From NCBI GenBank assembly GCA_002887195.1, contig PJAB01001301.1:1-15584 (forward strand): a DNA stretch of 15,584 bases, in the 5' to 3' direction. Of the stretch, positions 9,501 through 14,777 are shown piece by piece. The first letter of the stretch is position 1, and every line of letters starts with the position of its first letter. Both the position numbers and the translations under genes were made by a program. Source of the stretch: Chrysochromulina parva. Taxonomy: Eukaryota > Haptophyta > Prymnesiales > Chrysochromulinaceae. A model generated the notes under the pieces. That model did not search any database, was not told the DNA's origin, and saw only the letters and a list, made by a program, of their open reading frames with translations.

Positions 9501-10941
9501 ACGTGACGCCGAGGAGCGCGCTGACTCGCGCCTGAAGATGGTGCACGAGGCGTACGAGAAGGCCGCGGCGGAGCAACAGGTGCAGCTGATTGCATGCTGA
9601 TGGTGCCTGTGATTGCATGCTGATGGCCTCCCTCATCATACCTCATCAGAGAAGGCGGCGGCGGAGCAACAGGTGCAGATCGAAGTTGGCCGCGCTGATG
9701 ACGCCTGTGATTGCCACTGATGGCGCCTGTGATGGCCACCGATGGCTTCGGGCTGCCACCGTGATCTTCGCAGGTGCAGATCAAGGAGCTGCTGCGGGAG
9801 TCGGCAGTGCGTGCCAAGGCGCAGCAGCAAGCGGCAGTGGCACAAGCGATCGGGGAGGCCGAGGCGAAGGCGGCGGACGAGAAGACGAGCGTGCTTGAGA
9901 CGGCGCGACAGGCCGTGCAGCTTGCTTCGAGTCAGATGGCTGGGCAGGTGAGTGCCCCTGATTGCGCATGATTGCGCATGATTGCGCATGATTGCACCAA
10001 AGTGCCCCTTGATTGCACCCGAATGCCTCTGACGACCCGTGATTGCCTCTGATGGCCTCTGATTGCACTTGATCACCGCTCTCATTGCCCTCTGATTGCA
10101 CTCGGATTGCACTCTGATTGCGCTCTGATTGCGCTCTGATTGCGCTCTGATTGCGCTCTGATTGCCCTCTGATTGCACTCTGATTGCAATCTCCGACGGC
10201 AGATGGACGGAATGCTCGCCGAGCTCGCTGAGCTCCGCGCCGAGAATCTTCGGCTCACGGCCGCTCTCGAGGCCGCCTCCGAGCTCCAGGTACGCTGATT
10301 GCCACTGATGACCTGCCTTGCATGCAAGTGCTCACCACAGCGCTCTCGAGGCCGCCTCCGAGCTGCAGGATGATGCGGAGGCGTACGCGGATGGGCGGGG
10401 AGGTGGTGCGGCCGCTGTGGAGGCCGCCGCATGCGCGGCGGTACAGGCGAGCTCCGCACTGCACAGGCGGCCGGTGCCTGCTCCGCTTGATGACCTTGAT
10501 GACGAGCCGAGGGACGCCTCTGGGCATGCTGCTGTGGGGCATGCTGCGGTGACGATCGCAAGGGCCGTGGTCGACCCAACCGCCCGGGGGAAGGACGCGG
10601 ACCCTCGGCCCGATGCAGCGCGTCGTGCTGGCACGGCGTTGGACGGGGCGCGCCCAGTACGGCGCGTGCTTGACGGCTCGGCGGCGGCGGCGGCAGCGGC
10701 GGCGGCGGTGGCGGTGGCAGAAGGGGTCGACGGCTCCGATGGGGCCGACGGGGCGTCGGCGGTTCGTCCATCGGAGGCGGGTGCGGTTCGTCAATCGGAC
10801 GCGGGAGCGGTTCGTCCATCGGAGGCGGGTGCGGTTCGTCAATCGGACGCGGGAGCGGTTCGTCCATCGGAGGTGGGAGCGGCGGTCCACGGGCTGTCCA
10901 AGTGGACTGGAAAGAGTCTCTCGGCCGAGATGGACGAATAG
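3588..10941 (+). CDS. FN3-domain and giant coiled-coil protein, 16 exons, about 1,682 residues
   Basis: Proposed exons: 3588-4283, 4425-4637, 4963-5685, 5922-6416, 6492-6981, 7118-7365, 7586-7886, 7988-8157, 8228-8587, 8652-8834, 8956-9132, 9313-9372, 9481-9579, 9774-9947, 10203-10289, 10369-10941. They form one continuous frame; 13 junctions are phase 0 and two (introns 5 and 7) are phase 1. Residues ~12-122 match a fibronectin type III domain (PPVIITFVRASPNSITLDF, then GAAYAFRARCCNTGQFWG). After that the chain is long runs rich in Glu, Ala, Arg and Gln, typical of coiled coil, interrupted by a Thr/Ala/Leu/Pro heptad repeat (exon 3) and an eight-residue repeat near the C-terminus (exon 16). 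No enzymatic motif is visible. A structural or cytoskeletal role is an inference. ATG 3588 is preferred (A at -3, G at +4); an in-frame ATG at 3453 would add 45 residues but has poor context. The boundaries of introns 5 and 7 are the least certain. Confidence 0.82.
4284..4424 (+). other. Intron 1 (141 bp) with a decamer minisatellite
   Basis: GAG|GTGGGC to CCTCAG|GTCAAG, phase 0 (RFELQEE|VKAAENT). Positions 4301-4377 hold about eight tandem 10-bp units of the GATGGCCTCT type. The frame upstream runs into a stop within the repeat, which supports removal. Confidence 0.8.
4301..4377 (+). repeat. 10-bp tandem repeat in intron 1
   Basis: Units read GATGGCCTCT, GAAGGCCTCT (three times), GGTGGCCTCT (twice), GATGACCTCT, then GATGGCC. 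The same unit, degenerate, recurs on the sense strand in most introns of this gene. Confidence 0.9.
4638..4962 (+). other. Intron 2 (325 bp) with GCATGC minisatellite and exon-duplicate
   Basis: CAG|GTGCGC to ATGCAG|GTGAAC, phase 0 (EAAKAQ|VNKQFFG). It contains a full copy of the next exon's first 38 bases at 4872-4909, preceded by TGCAG. The copy at 4867-4909 and the true exon start at 4958-5000 match over 43 bp with one mismatch, 91 bp apart. Reading through the first copy meets a stop (GAT GGC CTC TGA), so the second acceptor must be used. Confidence 0.8.
4658..4770 (+). repeat. Degenerate ~30-bp minisatellite built on GCATGC
   Basis: Alternating strings such as TTGCATGCATGCCCCTC and GCATGCTCGCAGCCCC recur at about 30 bp. 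A related block lies in intron 6 (about 7507-7562), so the two introns share sequence. The GCATGC palindrome is also in the introner core of introns 8, 9 and 15. Confidence 0.75.
5329..5463 (+). repeat. 21-bp coding tandem repeat (heptads of LPTTALE type)
   Basis: Six in-frame 21-bp units plus three codons encode LPTTALP, TPTTALT, LPTTALE, LPTMALP, VPTTALE, LPTTALE and LPT. They lie in exon 3 between a Gly-rich linker and renewed charged helix. The period of exactly seven codons keeps the frame and could keep helical register. A similar PTTAL string reappears in exon 4 near 6378-6392. Confidence 0.9.
5686..5921 (+). other. Intron 3 (236 bp), GC-AG type
   Basis: ATGCAG|GCAAGC to TGGCAG|GTGAAG, phase 0 (HEQQMQ|VKRAKSA). 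The donor is GC in otherwise strong consensus, and no nearby in-frame GT donor fits. It holds a 30-bp tandem repeat at 5719-5796. It also holds a 17-bp duplicate of its own acceptor region (5868-5884 and 5909-5925, one mismatch), giving an internal GGCAG|GTGA junction at 5880/5881. Confidence 0.72.
5719..5796 (+). repeat. 30-bp tandem repeat in intron 3, about 2.6 copies
   Basis: Units begin TCGACCCTCACTGCGTG at 5719, 5749 and 5779, with ATTGCCCTT in the second half of the first two. Copies differ at a few positions. Confidence 0.88.
6417..6491 (+). other. Intron 4 (75 bp), GC-AG, flanked by a 19-bp exon duplication
   Basis: AAGCTG|GCAAGC to CATCAG|GCAAGC, phase 0 (LHPAKL|ASLLSLTGAF). The first bases of the intron copy the next exon: 6416-6434 and 6491-6509 match over 19 bp with one mismatch, offset 75 bp, equal to intron length. 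Reading through would end at TAA after SLLSL. The GC donor comes from the duplicated exon sequence. Confidence 0.78.
6982..7117 (+). other. Intron 5 (136 bp), phase 1, boundaries tentative
   Basis: Best fit is CGTCGC|GTGAGC to TGGTAG|GTGCGC, a phase 1 join giving GARASR|ARTWHQHL. The GTGAGC donor is strong, but the upstream GTGACG at 6961 also fits the phase. The interior has the same CTCTGATGAC units as other introns and runs into a stop. Confidence 0.55.
7366..7585 (+). other. Intron 6 (220 bp) with decamer and GCATGC repeats
   Basis: GAGCAC|GTACGC to CCGCAG|GTCCGC, phase 0 (DEAVEH|VRSLREDEKR). Its first ~21 bases (GTACGCTCGCAGCGGGAGAT...) are a diverged copy of the next exon's start (GTCCGCTCGCTAAGGGAAGA...), so the donor appears to come from duplicated exon sequence. 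About 7397-7497 is a GAGTGCGCTT/GAGTGTGCCT decamer array; about 7507-7562 resembles the intron 2 minisatellite. Confidence 0.78.
7887..7987 (+). other. Intron 7 (101 bp), GC-AG, phase 1, tentative
   Basis: CCATAG|GCGAGC to CATCAG|GCCTCA gives EQSIG|LIKEESKL with the Gly codon split G/GC. I found no GT donor in phase nearby, and the open frame stops at 7900. Confidence 0.58.
8158..8227 (+). mobile_element. Intron 8 (70 bp): introner copy A
   Basis: CTCCAG|GTACGC to CTCCAG|GCCGAG, phase 0 (MQSERLQ|AEANKRV). It carries the element GTACGCTGATTGCCAC...CACCACA with the 20-base core at 8189-8208 and a two-base insertion after GCCAC. The flanking 10-bp direct repeat GAGGCTCCAG lies at 8148-8157 and 8218-8227, offset equal to the intron length. 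Here the element ends CACCACAA, so it has no AG acceptor of its own; the acceptor is the duplicated exon end. Confidence 0.86.
8588..8651 (+). mobile_element. Intron 9 (64 bp): introner copy B
   Basis: GAGCAG|GTACGC to GAGCAG|GCGGAA, phase 0 (LRRALEQ|AELRHKL). The core lies at 8617-8636. The 14-bp direct repeat GCGCGCTCGAGCAG lies at 8574-8587 and 8638-8651. Using the closer CACCACAG at 8638 would add 13 nt and break the frame, so the duplicated exon end is the acceptor. Confidence 0.87.
8835..8955 (+). other. Intron 10 (121 bp)
   Basis: GCCAAG|GTGTGT to GCGCAG|GTGCGG, phase 0 (REAEAK|VRASIEAAQ). The interior is repeats of GATCGCCTCT/GATTGCCTCT type. No clear flanking duplication is visible. 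Confidence 0.82.
9133..9312 (+). other. Intron 11 (180 bp) containing a degenerate copy of the exon junction
   Basis: TCGCAG|GTGCAG to TCGCAG|GTGCAA, phase 0 (RQLASQ|VQVRIGELA). It contains a 21-bp duplicate of the upstream junction (9116-9136 and 9189-9209, identical, offset 73). A diverged copy of the next exon's start follows (9199-9229 resembles 9306-9336, offset 107). An acceptor at 9205 would open a frame that soon stops, so the outer boundaries are preferred. Confidence 0.72.
9373..9480 (+). other. Intron 12 (108 bp) with an unusual 3' half
   Basis: GTCCAG|GTGCGA to TATTAG|GAAGCC, phase 0 (PKAVQ|EATRRAV). The 5' half has TGATGAC repeats. The 3' half (9436-9480) is unlike other introns: AT-richer, with a CATTTG/CAAATG inverted repeat at 9449-9454 and 9463-9468. 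Confidence 0.7.
9580..9773 (+). other. Intron 13 (194 bp) containing a 30-bp duplicate of the exon end
   Basis: CAACAG|GTGCAG to TCGCAG|GTGCAG, phase 0 (KAAAEQQ|VQIKELLRE). The end of exon 13 and the first intron bases (9556-9585) are repeated at 9649-9678 with one mismatch, offset 93 bp. This creates an internal CAACAG|GTGCAG junction at 9672/9673. Using it as exon leads to an early stop. Confidence 0.7.
9948..10202 (+). other. Intron 14 (255 bp) with decamer array
   Basis: GGGCAG|GTGAGT to GGCAG|ATGGAC, phase 0 (SSQMAGQ|MDGMLAEL). The donor is perfect consensus. Much of the interior (9957-10192) is tandem 10-12 bp units such as TGATTGCGCA, TGATTGCGCTC and TGATTGCACTC. Confidence 0.82.
9957..10192 (+). 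repeat. TGATTGC-based 10-12 bp tandem repeat in intron 14
   Basis: There are more than fifteen TGATTGC-containing units, most regular at about 10089-10190 (period 11-12). The unit resembles the GATTGCC in the first 20 bases of the introner. Confidence 0.85.
10290..10368 (+). mobile_element. Intron 15 (79 bp): introner copy C
   Basis: CTCCAG|GTACGC to CTGCAG|GATGAT, phase 0 (EAASELQ|DDAEAYA). The core lies at 10319-10338. The upstream exon end is duplicated over 28 bp with one mismatch (10262-10289 and 10341-10368), offset 79 bp. The closer CACCACAG would add 28 nt and shift the frame, so the duplicated copy lies inside the intron and supplies the acceptor. Confidence 0.88.
10759..10878 (+). 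repeat. 24-bp coding tandem repeat, five units
   Basis: Units at 10759, 10783, 10807, 10831 and 10855 alternate between AVRPSEAG and AVRQSDAG octapeptides (last unit AVRPSEVG). The alternation shows a 48-bp higher-order unit. It lies 63 bp before the stop of the coiled-coil gene, in its non-helical tail. Confidence 0.93.
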
Positions 10942-11460
10942 GAACTCGGGACATGACGACAGCGGTGCACTTGAGGTCATCGCTTGAGGTCAGGCGTTCA
11001 CTCGGCGCCGGACCGATCGGTCCGTTGGGCGCCGTTGGGCGTCTCGAGGGGCGCCGTACTGGGCGCCGGACCGATCGGTCTCGAAGCGCGTGCTGGAATT
11101 CCACGTCTGGAAGGGGGGGGAAGTACCCTCTGAATATCACGATGAGGGGGGAGGGGCGGAATACGTCGTCCACCGACGGTGCGCTGGTGGAAAATTGGGG
11201 GCGCGGGGGGGAGCCTGGGGGCAAGCCCGGGGGCAAGCAGCGATCGCTGGCGCGCTAGTACTCGACGCACCCTGTGGAGGTCTCCCGACGAGTGCAGCAG
11301 TGCACGAAGCACAAAGAAGCGATGGTTGGATCGAACGAGCGATGGCATGTGCAAAGGTGAGTGTGTGTGTGGACGGTATCTGGCGGGGGTGCGCGCAGGT
11401 GGTCTTGGTCCCTCAAAAGTGACGAAAAGAAGGTTTTGAGCTCGATCGCGAGGAGATTTC
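10942..11460. other. Intergenic region between the coiled-coil and oxygenase genes
   Basis: This 519-bp stretch should contain the 3' UTR of the upstream gene and the promoter of the oxygenase gene. It contains a duplicated palindrome (11004-11080), several poly-G runs on the plus strand (around 11106-11120 and 11197-11235) and a short GT run near 11363-11373. No open frame here looks protein-like. Confidence 0.6.
11004..11080. repeat. 19-bp direct repeat containing a perfect 12-bp palindrome
   Basis: The string GGCGCCGGACCGATCGGTC occurs identically at 11004-11022 and 11062-11080. Each copy ends in the perfect palindrome GACCGATCGGTC (11011-11022 and 11069-11080). The 39-bp spacer has more GGGCGCC strings. 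It may be a binding-site pair or a product of local duplication. Confidence 0.9.
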
Positions 11461-12291
11461 ATGCGGACGGAGTTTCTCGTCCTTTCGGCCGCCTTCGGCC
11501 ACGCGCTGCACCTACAGGGTACGCCGACTCGTGCAGCGCTTCAGCTCCCCTACACATCAGGTGCCTCTCACCGTCGCTGCGGCACTCCATTTGCCATCTC
11601 TGAGCGGCACAACCAAGCGTACAAGGAGACGATCAAGCTCTTTGAGCCGCTGCCGCGAGATGCGCCGTTGCACCGGACTCCTCTGATCTCGCACGTGACC
11701 GGGCCGGACGGTGTGGGTCTCGTGCACACGACGGCCGAGCCGCTGCTCAGTGCGCAGGAGTGCAAATACATCATCGGCGAGGCGGAGGAGTGGGCCGCTC
11801 GTGCGGGCGGCTGGACGTCGAAGCGGCACTTCAACCACCCGACGACCGACATCCCGCTCGCCGAGCTGCCACTGACGCGCTGGTTTCTCAACTCCGACGC
11901 GCTGCCCAACCGCATCTACCCCTTGCTCGGCCACGCCTTCGAGAGCAGCCTGCCCAACTGGCGCGCGCTGCGAGTCGCGGACGCCTTCATTGTCAAATAC
12001 AATGCGTCGGGCGGCCAGACGTTTCTGTCGAAGCACCGCGACGGCTCGGTGCTCTCGTTCAACGTCGCGCTCAACGCGCGCTCCGAGTACGAGGGCGGCG
12101 GCACTTGGTTCGAGGGGCTCGGCCGTTCACTCCCCATCGAGCGTGGCCATGTGTGTGCGCACGCGGGCGGCGTGCTGCATGGGGGGCACCCGATCACGGG
12201 CGGCGTGCGCTACATCCTCGTCGCGTTCGTCATCCTTGAGGGCTACCAGAACTGGGCGATGCGCTTTATGAAATCCGTCTGGGACTATTGA
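11461..12291 (+). CDS. 2-oxoglutarate/Fe(II)-dependent oxygenase, prolyl 4-hydroxylase type
   Basis: A single-exon gene of 276 residues. The C-terminal half has the double-stranded beta-helix signature: Fe(II) ligands H192 and D194 in KHRDGS, the distal His H240 in GGVLHGGHPITGG, and R250 in GVRYILVAF as the likely 2-oxoglutarate carboxylate anchor. The intervening NVALN...YEGGGTWFE stretch is also typical. The family hydroxylates peptidyl proline or lysine, or similar substrates, using O2 and 2-oxoglutarate; the substrate here cannot be told. The first ~20 residues are hydrophobic and may be a weak signal or targeting peptide, which would fit an ER enzyme. The start is the first ATG after an in-frame TGA. 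The gene has no intron, in contrast to its upstream neighbour. It is followed 134 bp later by the cytochrome b5 gene on the same strand. Confidence 0.87.
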   Translation: MRTEFLVLSAAFGHALHLQGTPTRAALQLPYTSGASHRRCGTPFAISERHNQAYKETIKLFEPLPRDAPLHRTPLISHVTGPDGVGLVHTTAEPLLSAQECKYIIGEAEEWAARAGGWTSKRHFNHPTTDIPLAELPLTRWFLNSDALPNRIYPLLGHAFESSLPNWRALRVADAFIVKYNASGGQTFLSKHRDGSVLSFNVALNARSEYEGGGTWFEGLGRSLPIERGHVCAHAGGVLHGGHPITGGVRYILVAFVILEGYQNWAMRFMKSVWDY

Positions 12292-12425
12292 TCATGGATA
12301 GATCCTCTCTGCGTCCTGCGCATACTAGGTAAAATCGTCTTGGAGATGATGCTTGGTGGATGATTCGAAAATCGGACCGTAGCATGCCGACGTCGTAATG
12401 TACTTCTGATACGCATAATACAACA

Positions 12426-14777
12426 ATGAGAGAGAGATTAGAGCGCTGCGGCGAGCATTCACGACGATCGCGGTGTCTCTCTGAAAAAATGCGAGACACC
12501 CTGAACAATGGCGACCGTGCGCCACGATTCGTGCCGCCCACGACGGAGGCTTTTTACTCGGAGAAGGACGTTGCAGCCCACAGCCGGCCGAGTGATTGCT
12601 GGATCATTGTTCGCGGCGTCGTCTACGATGTCACGTCGTTCCTCGAGAGCCATCCCGGCGGCCCGCTGCTCATCCTCTCCGTGGCAGGAGGCGACGCGAC
12701 GCAGGCCTTTGCGGCGCCAGGGCACTCCACGCAAGCCGTGGAGCAGCTCTTATCGATGCGCGTCGGCGTGCTGGCGGGAGGGCCAGCGGATCGACGAGGG
12801 TGCAGTCCAGGCGGACCTTGCCTGCGCACGATCACCGGAGGCATCATCCGGCTTGGAGCGCTGGTCGCGATTCCTTGCGCCACCTGCGGCGCCGCGCTCC
12901 CAGAGGGCAGTGAGCGCTGCGGTATCTGCCAGCAGACCTCCATCCCGCGGCTGCGCGAGCAGCTCCAGCTCGCCGGCCGAGTGCTCGAGAGTGGCGAGCA
13001 GGTAGAAGCAGTCGTGGAGGCCGTGCCCGCGCCTGCGCATCCGCCCGATACAGCGCCTGCGCATCCGCCCAATACAGCGCCTGAGCATCCGCCGCCTGCG
13101 CCGCCTCCGCCGCCGCCGCCGCCACGGACACCAGCGCCGCCCGCGGCATCTCCGGGTCTGCCGGCGCCACCGATGGGCGTCGCGTGGCGTCCTTCCGGCC
13201 AAGGGGATTGGCAAGTGATGGACTGCCCGATCTGCGGCCCAGTGTGCGGCGGCTCCGTCCACCGACCCGATTCAGCCGAGGTGCTGGCTGCGGCGATGAA
13301 AAAGGGCGATGCGGCCGCGCGCCGTGGTGAGTGGTCGCAGGCGCTCGCGCACTACTACGACGCCGTCGGCGCGATCACCAAGCGTACCGATACTGCGACC
13401 GTCGCCGCCGTTCACACCGCCGCCTCCCTTTCACAGCGCAAGCTTCGGAGCATGCCTTCGGCGCTTCGTCACGCCAACCTCGCCACCGCCGCCGCCGACG
13501 CCGCCGCCGCCGACGCCGCCGTTGACGCCAACGCCGACGCCGACGCTGCCGTCTCGGCCGGTGGGCGCGGTGGCGACGCCATCGGCGCACGAGCGCATGC
13601 TGCACGCGGCGCGGCTCTCGAGGCGCTCGGCTTGATGAGCGACGCGCATGCGGCCTTTGTTCGGGCGGCTCGGCTGGACATGTCGGATCCGAGACCGGCT
13701 GCAGCGGCGGCGCGCCTGCTGCCGCTGCGACTGCTTCTGGAACGGAATGCTGGGGCAGTTGCTGGGGCCCATGGCGAAATGCTGGGGCCATTGACACCGT
13801 TGGAACGGAGTGCGGGGGCCCATGGCGCCGACGCCGACGCCGCTCAACACGACGCCGCGCAACACAACGCCACTCAACACGACACCGCTCAACACGACGC
13901 CGACGCGGCGAGCGATCAGTCGAACGTTGTGTTGAGCGCTCAGCTGAGCCCCTCGCAGCTGGCATTCGTCGAGCAGCTCGAGCGCGCCGTGGCGGCACGA
14001 GGACTGGCGGCGACGCTGCGGCCGCTGCCCTCGCTAGCGCAGCTACTCGGCGACGAGCGGCGCGCGGGCGGCAGAGCGCGCCGGGTGCGCCGCCAGTCGA
14101 GGGTACTGTCGCTCCTTGCGGTGGATGCGGCGGCGGAGGCGGCGCGCCATTTGCACGGCGGCCACAATGCGGATGCGTGCATGCGGCAGTGGGTGCATGC
14201 CAAGGCCGATGAGCTGGGATTGGATCTCGTGGGCGAGCTCGTGCGAGCTGCGCTGGGCGTCGGGGGCGAGGACGTCGGCAGCGACGACGGCGACGGCGAC
14301 GATGAGGGCAGCGAGCATGATGGCAGCGGCGAAAGCGAGAGCGAGGGCGAGGAGGAGGCGGAGGGCCCGAGTGCGAGCGCGGAGGTGCAGCTGCCCGGCG
14401 CCTTCGGTCGTGTGCTCGTGCAGCTCGAGCTCGCGCCTCGGCGCCAGCGTCTCACCCTCTCTCTCCTCTCTCTCAACGCTACCGACTTTTGTGAGCCCCG
14501 GCTCCGCTACACCTTCGCCGTCGGGCTCATCTCCGTCTATCTCCTGCAGGCCGAGATCACGGCGTGCGGAGATCACGATCTGCCGTATCTCGAGTTCGCC
14601 GAGTGGCACAGCGCTGAGCGCGGCGCGTTCCTGCCGGCGGACGGCCTGCCGCCCGCCGCGAGCGTCGAGCGCCGAGCCAAGGCTTTTGTCGACTTCCTGA
14701 CGAGCGGCGAGGGAGGGCGCGCGCCCTTGGCGCCGGCCCGGAGTGGGGGCACGGGCACGACGGTAGAGGGGTCTTAG
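12426..14777 (+). CDS. Cytochrome b5-domain protein with putative zinc site and TPR-like region
   Basis: A single-exon gene of 783 residues. Residues ~44-115 are a cytochrome b5-like heme-binding domain: YSEKDVAAHSRPSDCWIIVR, then SHPGGP with axial His H76, then AAPGHSTQAVEQLL with the second axial His H100. C151, C154, C165 and C168 form a CxxC-x10-CxxC pair that could bind zinc. A Pro-rich linker with a 24-bp repeat follows (~200-245). A second Cys cluster has C267, C270, C274 and possibly H279. Residues ~283-423 contain two helical-hairpin stretches resembling TPRs, separated by an Ala/Asp run. A QH-D repeat and a strongly acidic stretch (~618-648, DDGDGDDEGSEHDGSGESES) come later. No reductase or desaturase domain is present, so the electron partner is unknown. 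ATG 12426 has A at -3; a second in-frame ATG at 12489 would still keep the whole heme domain. No transmembrane segment is obvious. Confidence 0.82.
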   Translation: MRERLERCGEHSRRSRCLSEKMRDTLNNGDRAPRFVPPTTEAFYSEKDVAAHSRPSDCWIIVRGVVYDVTSFLESHPGGPLLILSVAGGDATQAFAAPGHSTQAVEQLLSMRVGVLAGGPADRRGCSPGGPCLRTITGGIIRLGALVAIPCATCGAALPEGSERCGICQQTSIPRLREQLQLAGRVLESGEQVEAVVEAVPAPAHPPDTAPAHPPNTAPEHPPPAPPPPPPPPRTPAPPAASPGLPAPPMGVAWRPSGQGDWQVMDCPICGPVCGGSVHRPDSAEVLAAAMKKGDAAARRGEWSQALAHYYDAVGAITKRTDTATVAAVHTAASLSQRKLRSMPSALRHANLATAAADAAAADAAVDANADADAAVSAGGRGGDAIGARAHAARGAALEALGLMSDAHAAFVRAARLDMSDPRPAAAAARLLPLRLLLERNAGAVAGAHGEMLGPLTPLERSAGAHGADADAAQHDAAQHNATQHDTAQHDADAASDQSNVVLSAQLSPSQLAFVEQLERAVAARGLAATLRPLPSLAQLLGDERRAGGRARRVRRQSRVLSLLAVDAAAEAARHLHGGHNADACMRQWVHAKADELGLDLVGELVRAALGVGGEDVGSDDGDGDDEGSEHDGSGESESEGEEEAEGPSASAEVQLPGAFGRVLVQLELAPRRQRLTLSLLSLNATDFCEPRLRYTFAVGLISVYLLQAEITACGDHDLPYLEFAEWHSAERGAFLPADGLPPAASVERRAKAFVDFLTSGEGGRAPLAPARSGGTGTTVEGS
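13029..13094 (+). repeat. 24-bp coding repeat (APAHPPDT type)
   Basis: Nearly three units in frame encode APAHPPDT, APAHPPNT and APEHPP, running into a polyproline stretch. This is the flexible linker between the first Cys cluster and the second. Confidence 0.88.
13842..13901 (+). repeat. 15-bp coding repeat (AQHDA type), four units
   Basis: Four in-frame units encode AQHDA, AQHNA, TQHDT and AQHDA. The regular His spacing every five residues could bind metal, but slippage in low-complexity sequence is a simpler explanation. Confidence 0.88.

Noticed and set aside
9957..10192. CRISPR-like regular repeat
   Set aside because: The units are 10-12 bp, contiguous and without unique spacers; they lie in a eukaryotic intron.
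10082..11236. Long minus-strand open frame (384 codons)
   Set aside because: It is antisense to exons 15-16, contains translated repeats (Arg/Pro and NQRAI-type runs), includes the introner, and has no domain. The plus-strand frame explains the region.
13842..13901. Metal-binding His repeat as a functional site
   Set aside because: Only four units in a low-complexity stretch between Ala/Asp-rich runs; nothing beyond composition supports binding.
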